DNA from: Adineta ricciae
Taxonomy: Eukaryota > Rotifera > Eurotatoria > Adinetida > Adinetidae
Direction: 5' to 3'
DNA: 64,000 nucleotides
NCBI GenBank assembly: GCA_905250025.1
Contig: CAJNOJ010000296.1
Span: forward strand, 1-64,000
Positions 43,549 through 54,125 of this stretch are shown in pieces (positions within the stretch are counted from its first letter, which is position 1; each line of letters opens with the position of its first letter). The notes beneath the pieces were generated by a model. That model had not been told where the DNA came from. It did not search any database and saw only the letters and a list, made by a program, of their open reading frames with translations. The position numbers and the translations under genes were made by a program.

Positions 43549-45141
43549 ATGTTCCGCATCGCCTTTCTTCTGTCGGTTTTTTCTGTCAATGAATCAATTT
43601 TCCTCAATAAAATAAATAATGGTATAAGAATGGGTATACCAAATATGTCATTATTCAATTTAACACAAAATGAATGTATATGTGAAATGTTGAAATCCAA
43701 TGGATTGATTTCGGGAGTAAATTATTTTTCATCCAATCGGACTTGTCAATTATTTCGATCTGGGAATAGTTCAATTGTGATAAAAGTTAATTTAAATTCT
43801 TGTTTGATATATATTAATCAGACAGTTATATCAACAACAACACGCAATGGTAAGTTCAACGGAAAACATATAGACGAGTGAAAAAAAAAGATATTAGAAA
43901 ACTCGTGTGAGTGACTAAATATTTAGAATTATTCTATAGAGATTCTTACTTTCAAACTGAAAACGTTTTAATCGTCATCTATCATATATTTCTTATCTAT
44001 ATCAATTCGCTTTGTAATTTGTATTTTTTGACAATCTGTTGTTAAATCATTTAACAACACATCCTCAATACGAATATAAAAAAATAGTTTCTTTGTAATA
44101 GTTAGCAACAATAACTCACTGTTTGGTAATCAAAGAACTTACTCAGCTGGTGCCACTCCATATTTTATAGCTGTAGGCAATCTGAATAATGACAGCACAG
44201 CTGATATTGCTGTAGCAAATTATGATTCGAACACCGTTGGCATTCTTTTCAACATAGGCAACGGAAGTTTTTCTTCGCAAAGAACTTATTCAGTTGGTCC
44301 CAATCCAGCTTCGATCGTATTATCTGATCTTAATAGTGACGAACAACTTGATATTGTAGTGACCAATTTTGGTTCGAACACCATCAGTGTTCTTCTTAAT
44401 ATTGGTAATGGAACATTTTCTTCCCAGAAAACATATTTAGTTAACGATCAGCCAATCTCAGCAGTGGTTGCTGACACAAACAATGACAACAAATCCGATA
44501 TTGTTGTTGCAAACCTTTATGCTGACAATATCAGCGTTCTTCGCAACTATGGCAATGGTACTTTTTCTCCTCAAACAACTTATCCAGTCGGTAGCTTCCC
44601 AAGAGCAGTAACGGTGAGTGACATTAGTAGTGACAACAAACCAGATATTATCGTTGTAAATGCGGATTTAAACAATATTGGCGTTCTTCTCAACATCGGC
44701 AACGGCACGTTTTCTTCCCAGAAAACATATCCAGTTGGTGATAATCCAAGATCAGTAGTGGCTGGAGATCTTAATAACGATGCGAAACCCGATCTTGTAA
44801 TTGCAAACTATGATTCAAACACGACAGCTATTCTTTTTAATAAAGGTAACGGAACCTTTTCTTCTCCAACTAATTATTCAGTTGGCATCGGCCCAAAATC
44901 AGCAGTATTAAGCGATTTAAATGAAGATAACCAACTTGATATAATAGTGACAAATTATGATTCGAACACCATCAGTATTTTACTTAACAGCGGTAATGGT
45001 ACATTTCGTCCTAAAATTAACTATCCAACTGGCGGCAGTCCAAGATCAGGAGTGGCAGCCGATGTAAATAATGATAATAAACCTGATCTTATTGTTGCAA
45101 ATGAAGTTTGGAACAATATCAGCGTTTTTTTACATAATTAA
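43549..45141 (+). CDS. Secreted FG-GAP/VCBS-repeat protein with cysteine-bearing N-terminal module
   Basis: Two exons, 43549-43849 and 44102-45141, phase 1, give 446 residues. The ATG at 43549 is preferred over one at 43486 because it begins the hydrophobic leader MFRIAFLLSVFS. The N-terminal module (CICEMLKSNGLISGVNYFS, then CQLFRSGNSS, then CLIYINQTVIS) matches that of the lectin gene at 8584. It is followed by seven repeats of about 48 residues, each with a calcium-loop-like DxNxD and a GNGTFSSQ turn, as in the integrin-like beta-propeller of FG-GAP/VCBS proteins. Predicted extracellular binding protein. There is no copy A counterpart. Confidence 0.75.
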
Positions 45142-46029
45142 CACTTATTTATTAGTTGAACTCTTTTCATTTTTTTGAAGGTGGTGTGAGGGCGTGACTA
45201 AAATAAGACCATCTACATCCTCATCGCTCCTAAACTCTTTTGCGACCCATGACACTTTATAGTGACATTGAAATTTTTACGTGGTCTTCTATGTCAAACT
45301 TTGAAATTTTTCACATTATATTTTTACAGTTTACGCGTTCCAATTATGATCTATGAAGACATAAAGGTCACTGCCTGTTCTCTCTGTTGCTTGATGCTGT
45401 TTTTCTAAAATCTCGGAAAATTTTATACATATCTTTTACTTATATGTGTGCACCTGCTCGAATCTTTTTACAGATTGTATGAGTCACAGCATGGCCTTCG
45501 CGATTTTCATTCTCTGTAGGACATCTTGAGGGAAAAGGACGCTCAATCAAAGACAAATTGACGTAGTTTTGACTGGTAAAAGAAGTGGGGGAAAAGTAAC
45601 GTTTCAGTTTTATATGGTCGGACATAGAATCTGAAATCAAGGACAGGTTGGCATTAGATTAGCTCGAAGCGCTTCCGACAAGGAACTTCGATAGAAAATT
45701 GTCAAAGACTAAGAAGAATCAAAGACAAAATGCAGCTCTAAGCGCTATGACCGAACTGCAGAATGGTTTATTCTCGGCAATTATGTAAAAGTCACTGTTC
45801 GTTTTTTATCGTAGAGTGAAGCGAGACGAAAATGGGCGCAGCAATACGTGGTTTTACTGTCCGGAGCGTCGTGTCTCACCATGTAGTCCGAACTGTTTCA
45901 AAGAAAATCACATTTTGAAAGCTTTCTGAAGTTCGTACTGTGTTAAATCCAGCAAAAATAAGTCATTTCTTTAAACCTGAACGGCTAATCTCAGCTTAAA
46001 ATAAGCTGACCCTGAAAGGGTTAAACGCT
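45142..46029. other. Intergenic region, no supported gene
   Basis: About 890 bp, inside the block missing from copy A. No conserved coding frame or repeat pair is recognised. Confidence 0.4.
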
Positions 46030-46860
46030 CGGAAGGCATCGAAAAATAATCTAAGTTTAGTCATGTCATCATTGACATTGTGTTGTTGATCAACAACAGA
46101 TGGTAACATCCAATGAGATTGACTGAGTAGCTTCGCTTGTACATAATAACTATATCCATTACACGGTGTGAATCTATTTGAATCAGATTTTGAACAAACA
46201 ATGGGTAACGACGAAGTTGCATCAGATCAATAAGGCATTATTTCAGTGACAATGGTTTTTGATGGAACGAAATTGATGTTTGATAAAGCTCCACCATGAA
46301 TACCGAATATAATGTGAGCGTTGGAAAGCAGTTTGATCTTCGCATTTACCGAGTAAATTCCAAAGTTCTCGAACAGATCGATCAAATCTTGGTTCTTTCA
46401 TGATCAAAACTTTCGAATCGGGATATTGATCTAAATATTTTCTCGAAATTGCTAATTTCGATCCAATTCCATCGAGAAAATGTTGAAAGCTCTATCCATC
46501 CGGTACGGTGTAAATGATTAGTTGGTCGTAAACAGCTGAAACATGATTTTGTTATACAAAAGTTCTTCGAAGAGCTCTCTCGTCATAATTACATTCACAA
46601 GCATCATTGTAATAAACACCATTTTGAACTAAAGTGACGAATACATTCAAGTGTTCTTTGGAATCGTTGAAATAAAATCCATTTGGTCTCACAATCACTG
46701 ATGTCGAAACATTGAGAAGAATATCGTTTGTAAAATGTCGAATTATAAAACCAATGTTGTGAGTCATTATCGAAGAATGTTCGAATTCAGACTTAATTGC
46801 CGTGAAAAAAGAATCATCGAGATGAGTTTTATATAAATTGGTTTGGTGACATTCATTCGT
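46030..46860 (-). pseudogene. Decayed GT61-family glycosyltransferase
   Basis: Reading the minus strand, three pieces look like a GT61 (DUF563) glycosyltransferase. The first has NLYKTHLDDSFFTAIKSEFE, the second SFQHFLDGIGSKLA followed by RKYLDQYPDSKVLIM, and the third AHIIFGIHGGALSNINFVPS with TIVTEIMPY. The HGGALSN block is the usual C-terminal signature. The pieces are broken by an in-frame TAG (46494-46492), a TGA (46229-46227) and frame shifts between blocks. A functional protein is not expected. Family call by eye. Confidence 0.65.
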
Positions 46861-47059
46861 ATGTTCTTTTCACAATGAAACAGATGCTTCTCAATTTTGA
46901 TTTTGTGTTACTGATAATAACGACACACACACATACGATGTAAACTATGAACAACTGCGACACGCGTTCTCTTCTGGTCATTTTATTCATCTGAGAGAAA
47001 TATCTTTTGATTCTTCTCACGATTATGTTCGAAAATCAAGCGGAAAAAAGAGCTGAAAG

Positions 47060-47410
47060 TCTATTTGTCTTTTGCTAAACCAAAACAATCGATGTTATGA
47101 ATAAGAATTTCTTGTTGATTTTGATTCAATAACCATTGGATAGCTCTTCTGTTTCTTTTATCAGCAATCATCAATGATTGACTTTCATCATCTGTAATTA
47201 CATCTGTCAGTTCACTCAATTGATCAATTCTACTTCCATTTCCAGTTTTACCTAATTTTCATCGAATAATTCGATGATTGTAAGCATTTGTGATAAAAAA
47301 ATATTTTGATTTTTATCAAGATACATTGCACAAGGCAAATGAAGTTGATTTAATTTCTTTTCATCTCCATTTTCTCCTGCTACAGTTTTCGCATTTCGTT
47401 GTCATTTATT
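47060..47410 (-). pseudogene. Decayed NHL-repeat protein fragment
   Basis: On the minus strand, LNQLHLPCAMYLDKNQNIFL and, after a frame shift, RIDQLSELTDVITDDESQSL then MIADKRNRRAIQW match the rhythm of NHL beta-propeller repeats (a gene class common in rotifers). An in-frame TAG follows DK. Only about two blades remain. It lies upstream of the GT61 remnant on the same strand and may or may not have been part of the same gene. Confidence 0.55.
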
Positions 47411-47754
47411 GAATTTGATTTCTAAAAACCGAAATTAAAAGTTTCGTGTTTGTCTCGGTTATTCTATATGTAATTGTGTGTTTTTGTATCTAAAAAATGT
47501 GATTCGTGATAGAAATAAAGGCGTGGTGCCATTAGCGGATGCTTCTCTTCTATTAGAAATCGTTACAATTTTCTGTAAATAAGAATTTTTCTTTGAATAT
47601 GAAAGAATACGAAAACCAGATGACATTCTCGTTTTCAATTCTGATAATATTTGGAATATAAGTCTTTTTGATTAGTTAATCATTGAAAAAAACAAATAGT
47701 GAGACAAACGTAGTTATTTCATAAGTACTTAATAGAAATCATAGCAGTAAAAAA

Positions 47755-48610
47755 TTGTTTGGGCTTACAATAGTTTTATCTTTGATGTTGCTGATAAATT
47801 CAAGTAAGATTGGTGTAAGAGACAACCATATCGTGATTAGTACAATAATAAGCGTTTTATCGAACCTAACTCGCGAACAATGCTTATGCGGCATGGTAAG
47901 ATCGAATACAGTCGTATCGGCTATCAACTATTTTTCACAACATCAAACTTGCTAACAATTGTCTTCAAATAATACTTCGATCCTTATGGGATACAGAGTG
48001 AATGCTACTTTCATATTCATCAATCAATCGATGATCTCAATTTAAATAAACAATAAGTTTATTAAAACTTGAACTTTCATTTTTATTTGTCGTTTGTTTT
48101 TTGGTAGCTGAATCAACCACCACTTCTAGCACCTCCACAACAACTGTCACCATTCCGAGTAAATGGAAAAGAAAATTGAAATTTCACTAATTGAATGACA
48201 ACATTTCTTTTAGCTCCACCATTTTGTCTTTGTGCCAATGTCACTAGTAGTGTGTTTCTATATAACAATCAGTTTATTTACTCACCAACGTCACGTACCT
48301 ATGCTGTAGGAATGCTAAACAATCCATTTGGTGTGTGCAAAGCGTACGAATATCAAAACGTAACGGCAACTGCCATTTGGAGAGCAAATCAGATATCAAC
48401 GACTTATATTAAGCTTACTTTGTATCTCAAGGAGATCGTAGCCTGGCTGTTTACACCGCAAGTGCCAACATTATATTGTGGACGGCTAATACTAATAAGG
48501 GAGGTTACGGAGAGCCATTCTGTTTGAATATGTTAGATACGGGTATTCTCATGTATGTCGATGGTAGCGGATCGACTATTTAGCAAACAAACATAGGGCG
48601 AAATGGATAA
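47755..48610 (+). pseudogene. Bulb-type lectin gene, copy B allele, inactivated
   Basis: This is the allele of the intact gene at 8584-9438. The ATG has become TTG (47755). CAA has become TAA right after the NQTC-equivalent cysteine (47953-47955). A second stop lies before the first intron (48043-48045). A small insertion near 48407 shifts the lectin frame, and a Trp codon is now TAG (48581-48583). The sequence is otherwise still close to copy A, so the loss is recent relative to the split of the two haplotypes. Confidence 0.85.
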
Positions 48611-48962
48611 TTCTCCAAATGCGCAGTACGCAGCCTTTTGTGTAGTTGAATATTTGCTTTAAAAACAAAAATACATAACAGAGAAAGTTGATGTGATTTC
48701 TTTTACTATTCTGCCAAATTGTTTGTATTCATCACATTGCCTCTAGTCGCTTGTGTCAATAAAAAATTCGTGATTTATTTCATATTGTATGTAATGTCAT
48801 AATCATAAGAAACACGGGGGAGACCCAAAACGGAATAAGTTCTCGCCGTCGATGATTTTTTTTCAGTGAAAAAATCTGAATCATTATTGAATGACGTACT
48901 TTCACATATAAATAGCTGACAAGTAGCACTTATCTGCATTTTCACTTCATAGAGCAGCGAAA
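48611..48962. other. Promoter-containing spacer before the NIDO gene (copy B)
   Basis: 352 bp, counterpart of 9439-9793. The TATA box is conserved. No gene. Confidence 0.5.
48907..48914 (+). promoter_or_regulatory. TATA box, NIDO/AMOP/VWD gene (copy B)
   Basis: TATAAATA, 49 bases before the ATG at 48963, the same spacing as in copy A. Confidence 0.6.
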
Positions 48963-51900
48963 ATGTTTTTAAAAACAGTCTTGGTTGTTGTATGTATGAT
49001 CAATGCGATTTATAGTGTTCCACTGGAAGAATTTTTTCCATTTGGAACACAAGCTGGCGATGAAATCTTTCCAGCCAATGATGATGGAAGCACAAATGCG
49101 TTGTCTCTACCGGCCAACTTTCCCTATTTCGATAACAACCATCGGAAAATCTATTTAGCCAACAATGGTCTCTTTTCATTTCTTGGTGCGATATCAACTT
49201 TCGTGCCGGATCCGTTTCCATTGAGTGATGGTCGTCGTCTTATTGCAGGATTTTGGTCAGATATAGATACGCGAGGAAACATTCCATCAGGGAACCAAGT
49301 ATTCTATCACATATATAACAATGAAGATAATACAACTGCATTCGAAAAGGCTACATCGTACGTTCAACAGTTTTTTCCCAGTGAACATTCATTCAATCCG
49401 ACAATGATCATAACTGGTACATGGTATCGGGTTGGAGCTTATCCTCGACAAACAAACAAAACAAATACGTTTCAAATTGTGCTAGCATCAGATTCAATAC
49501 GTAGTTTTGCTTTTATGCTGTACCACGATATGCAATGGGCTAATCCCGGATATACAAACAGTTCAACGTATATTTCCGGACAAGCTGGTTTCAATGCCGG
49601 CGATGGAGTCATTTTTCAGTTGTTACCCTATTCTCGAACGGCAGAGATCGTTCGTCTAACAGAAATCAGTAATGTCAATATTCCAGGTTTATTCGCTTTT
49701 CGAATCGATACGGATACAGTTACTCTTGGTGGTTGCGGAGAAAACTCAACTCTGCAATTTCGACCACGCCGTGGTTCACAACTTGGTTCAACAGCAATTA
49801 CTATTCAAGGTCCATGCTTTACAAATTTGAGTGAGTCCGCTGTCAAATGTCGATTTGGCGAGTCGTTAGAAGTTGATGCCATTGTCATCAATGATTTCCA
49901 AGCAATGTGCTTGACTCCATCCGTTCCTTTACCCACATTTGTCAATGTTTATTTAAGCGTCAATGACGGTTGGACATACGAAGCGTTTCCTAGTACATTC
50001 ACATATACACGTACAGAGTTCGGAATGATCTCAAGCGATGATAGTGAAGTCATAGTTGTTAATCAAACACAACTCACCGTTGCAGTCGGTAGTGAAGTCA
50101 CTCTGCAATGGTTTCTTTCTGATAGAACAATGAAGGCATGGCCCAATGAAACCATTGAACTTCAAGTAGAAATGTGGAGCGTAATATTAAACGAAACAAA
50201 TGGCGGTATTATACTCAACACTCATACTATTCTACAATCAAATATCGCTCCAACCGCTGGTTTACAATCAGCAACTGTTACAGTTGCGTCGCTTGGTAGT
50301 GCTAACATGCAGTCCATTTTCTTTCGTATTGTCGCACTCGATTCGGAAACCAATCGTACCTATGCTGGCTTGAATTCAGCTTTATTTATTCTAGATAATA
50401 CTACGGCCGGATCAACAGATTATTGTCAAAGATGGGCAGCGGGAGAGCCCGAGCCAACTACATGGAATGAAAATCTCTTGTTGTGTCCATTAAGATTGTC
50501 TCAAGCACGTGTGGCACGCTGTTGTTATGAAGTAGATCCTCTGTGCTCCGAATATAATCAGAATTCACCCTTGAATTGTGCGCTTCATCGCGGCCGAGAA
50601 GGGTACGACGAACCGTCCGCTGTTGCATGTTATTTATCATTGACACGAAATGAAGCTCAATCCGGAGCGGAATGCTGCTATGATGGCGAAGGCCAACTGA
50701 TCACTCATGGTACAGGTGCAGGAACCGACGATCGTTATCGACCTGGCTCGTTACCTATTCTTCATTTCTTTGGTGATATCCTACCATATCTTGGATGTTG
50801 TTTGTTGAATTCGAATTTTGAGAACTGTGAAACATACTTTCGTCTTCGACCAATACGTAGTGGCAGTAACACGCGAAATCCATCCGGTGGCGCGTGGGGT
50901 GATCCGCATTTTATCACTCTCGATGGAACTGCGTATACATTCAATGGCTATGGTGAATACACTTATTTAGCAGTTAAAGATTCAGCACTATCGACACAAA
51001 CACTTGTTTTTAATTCGCAAATCCGCACTGCCCCATTGAATTCAAGTAGCAATACAATGACAGTTATTCGTGGTTTTGCAGCGAAATCAAATCATCCCGA
51101 TGCGAAACACATGAGTATTACGATTTCACGACGAAATATGCTCATTGTCCGACGTGGAAATGAAACTCTCGATCTTGATATCACTACTGATGATACAATT
51201 TCATCAAACAATTCACTGGCCATCGTTTTTCCAGAACTCGTTCTAGAGAAAAATCGAACGAATGGTGCCTTAACACTTTCCTGGTCAATTGGAATCAGTA
51301 TTCAAATCACGCCAATATCAATTACAGATGGTCTCCTACTCAATCTTGGTATTTCAGTTTCAAACGCACATCTGCAACGAACATTCGGTCTTCTTGGCTT
51401 ATACGATAACGATCCCACCAATGATCTTCGTACACCAAATGGAACCGTTGTTGGTCAACCAAGTACACTCACATTGGAACAAATTCATTATGGATTCGGT
51501 CAGACTTGGACAATCAATCCAAGTCAGTCACTTTTCTACTATGAATCCGGTGATTCGGCTCTGTTTTATGCAAATCAAACTCTTCAGTATAGACCATTAT
51601 TTCAATTACCTGAAATTTCGACATCAGAAATGAATACAATACGTTCCACATGTGGTATTGCTTCGTCATCAACAAATCAATCGACCTGGACTGTGGCTCA
51701 GCAAACATGTTATTATGACATAGTTGTAACAAAAGACCTATCGCTGGGAGAAGCATCAAGACTTATTGCAAACACAATCGCTCAGACCGAAGCAGATCAG
51801 CGTTATGCACCAGAATTTAATTCATCTCTGCCGTTAACTCTTACAGTTAATGCAAACGCATCAGTATCAATTAATTTCACAGCAATCAGCCCGTATACAA

Positions 51901-52175
51901 CAAATATTACTTATACATTAGTTCAAGGTCCAGCCTCTGCTACATTCAATCCTGCTACCGCCATTTTCCGTTGGACAGTACCTTCAACAGGCGCTGGTTT
52001 GAGTGCAGTTGTACGTGTCAGCGCACAAGATACCCTCTACAATCTCATGTCCACACGTGACCTTGTTATTCGTGATGCCGTTAGTTCTGTTCTTCCATCA
52101 TCGCTCGGTACTATTTTAAGGATCTCATGGATGTTCTCACTCGTCAATCTCATCGGAACATTCATTCTTCTCTAA
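48963..52175 (+). CDS. NIDO-AMOP-VWD surface protein, 1070 residues (copy B)
   Basis: Intact single exon with exactly the same length and domain order as copy A. The NIDO (GFWSDIDTRGN), AMOP (DYCQRWAAGEPEP, RCCYEVDPLC) and VWD (GAWGDPHFITLDG) motifs are all present and every cysteine of the AMOP block appears conserved. Substitutions are spread evenly and no indel is present over 3.2 kb, which indicates constraint on both alleles. Confidence 0.9.
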   Translation: MFLKTVLVVVCMINAIYSVPLEEFFPFGTQAGDEIFPANDDGSTNALSLPANFPYFDNNHRKIYLANNGLFSFLGAISTFVPDPFPLSDGRRLIAGFWSDIDTRGNIPSGNQVFYHIYNNEDNTTAFEKATSYVQQFFPSEHSFNPTMIITGTWYRVGAYPRQTNKTNTFQIVLASDSIRSFAFMLYHDMQWANPGYTNSSTYISGQAGFNAGDGVIFQLLPYSRTAEIVRLTEISNVNIPGLFAFRIDTDTVTLGGCGENSTLQFRPRRGSQLGSTAITIQGPCFTNLSESAVKCRFGESLEVDAIVINDFQAMCLTPSVPLPTFVNVYLSVNDGWTYEAFPSTFTYTRTEFGMISSDDSEVIVVNQTQLTVAVGSEVTLQWFLSDRTMKAWPNETIELQVEMWSVILNETNGGIILNTHTILQSNIAPTAGLQSATVTVASLGSANMQSIFFRIVALDSETNRTYAGLNSALFILDNTTAGSTDYCQRWAAGEPEPTTWNENLLLCPLRLSQARVARCCYEVDPLCSEYNQNSPLNCALHRGREGYDEPSAVACYLSLTRNEAQSGAECCYDGEGQLITHGTGAGTDDRYRPGSLPILHFFGDILPYLGCCLLNSNFENCETYFRLRPIRSGSNTRNPSGGAWGDPHFITLDGTAYTFNGYGEYTYLAVKDSALSTQTLVFNSQIRTAPLNSSSNTMTVIRGFAAKSNHPDAKHMSITISRRNMLIVRRGNETLDLDITTDDTISSNNSLAIVFPELVLEKNRTNGALTLSWSIGISIQITPISITDGLLLNLGISVSNAHLQRTFGLLGLYDNDPTNDLRTPNGTVVGQPSTLTLEQIHYGFGQTWTINPSQSLFYYESGDSALFYANQTLQYRPLFQLPEISTSEMNTIRSTCGIASSSTNQSTWTVAQQTCYYDIVVTKDLSLGEASRLIANTIAQTEADQRYAPEFNSSLPLTLTVNANASVSINFTAISPYTTNITYTLVQGPASATFNPATAIFRWTVPSTGAGLSAVVRVSAQDTLYNLMSTRDLVIRDAVSSVLPSSLGTILRISWMFSLVNLIGTFILL

Positions 52176-52919
52176 TGATTTGATTTTGAAGTTTTCTTAG
52201 ATTAATACTTTTTTTTTGAAGACTTTCCCATCCAAGGATTTTTTATCCAGAAACAAAATATATATTCCAAACTTTTATATTTATTCAAGAACTAATACAA
52301 TATCTGTAACTTTCGGATTCGTTCATCGTTTGATTTCTCGGCCCTACACACTGTTCTCTTTTTATTCACGGATTAAATTAACCCTTTGGATCCGATGACT
52401 GTCAAAGTCGACGATAAACATATTGTAACTTTTATCAATGAAAATCTTATGACCTTAACAGAACCTCTTGCTACTGTTTCCTCATCTCTTCGAACGAGAA
52501 AGAACTCTTTTGAGTGGAAATGAAACTTTCCACGTACCTTTATCTTTTTAATGCATTATTTTCATTTGTCATTCATTCACTGCTAATTGTAAAATTGATC
52601 TGCTCGTGAATGAAAGTCGACTGACAACAAATTTATTGGTCAGAAGAATGTTATTGTTGAGATCATCGTTATGCCAATCATTAAAGTTAATTCCAAGTGG
52701 AAAACCGCGTATATCCAAATGCACGAGTGAATGTGCCCAATGATCATAAGCGACACTTCGAAACCAGTCCGGTGTCATGGGATGCGTAATTCTATTTGTT
52801 ATACAGAACGAAAGAGAAAAAAGGTAAAAGACACGTTTTCGTCGTTTTCGTTAACAAAGTCACATATAAGTAAAGAATACCGATAAGAAGCGAGTACGAA
52901 AACTTCATTTTCAGATATA
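52176..52919. other. Intergenic region, no supported gene (copy B)
   Basis: About 740 bp, counterpart of 13007-13696 with an extra stretch around 52390-52450. The inverted repeat seen in copy A (GTGGAAA/TTTCCAC) is also present here. No gene. Confidence 0.4.
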
Positions 52920-53925
52920 ATGTCAACAGATACGGGAATTTTACGTACTCCCGAATCGGCATTTAATAATCTTTTAGATTACCCATTTCGACCAAACTAT
53001 ATTGATTTAGCAAATCCAGGCTCGATCGGTAATGGCCGAACAAAATTACGTTTACATTATCTAGACGAAGGAAACAAGAATAGTCCGGAGACGATTTTAT
53101 TGTTACATGGCGAGCCAAGCTGGAGTTATTTGTATCGTCATTTCGTTCCAGCTTTAAGTCAGTATCGAGTTATTGCAGTTGATTTGATTGGATTTGGAAA
53201 ATCGGATAAACCAGTTAACAAAGAAGATTATACTTATCAAAGACATGTGGATTGGATACGAGAGTTTATTGAAAAATTGAATTTAAACAATATTACATTG
53301 TTTTGTCAGGTAACACGCTTTCCTCGTAGACGATTAATTTCAAATATCTGAAACGTAGGATTGGGGTTCTTTAATTGGATTACAATTGGTTGGAACGGAC
53401 GGAGTCGGTGATCGTTTTGCTCGAGTTGCCGTTGCTAATGGTGGATTACCTACTGGTGATGGAAAAGTTTCACAAGGTTTTCTTCAATGGCGCAATTTTG
53501 CAGCACAGCAGACAGAAATGGATGTCGGCAACGTAATCAAGTTCGGAGTGGTCAAAGACATGAAACCGGAAGAAATGGATGCGTACAATGCTCCATTTCC
53601 AAATGAGAAATATCAAGCAGGTGCTTTAATGTTTCCATTGTTAGTTCCCATCACTCCGGAGAATCCATCATCGGAATACAATCGTCAAGCATGGAAGAAT
53701 TTGAAGAATTTCCATCGACCTTTTCTAACACTTTTCTCGGATTCTGATCCGATCACAGCTGGTCTTGACAAAGCTCTGCAATCAATGATTCCAGGCACCA
53801 AAAATCAACCACATACGACAATTACCGAAGCTGGACATTTCTTACAAGAAGATAAACCACACGAAATCGTCGAACATCTGATCAAGTTTATCAAAAATAA
53901 TCCTTCAGTATCTTCACGATTATAA
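52920..53925 (+). CDS. Haloalkane dehalogenase-like alpha/beta-hydrolase (copy B)
   Basis: Exons 52920-53309 and 53359-53925 give 318 residues. The nucleophile Asp131 and Trp132 (DWGSLIGLQL), HGEPSWSYLYRHF, FSDSDPIT and AGHFLQEDKP are all unchanged from copy A. The intron sits directly before the nucleophile codon, as in copy A. Both alleles look functional. Confidence 0.85.
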
Positions 53926-54125
53926 ATATCATAAAATTCTACATCTTATGTAACCGACAAAATAAATATTGCCCTTCATCTTACATAACAACGAGAAAAA
54001 GAACACAGAACATACTGTCACCTTTCCTTTTTGCATGCTCCTCTATTCTCTTATGTAACACACCGATAACACTATTATATATACTCACATCAGGACTTTT
54101 TCTTTTATTTTTTCTGAAAGAATTT

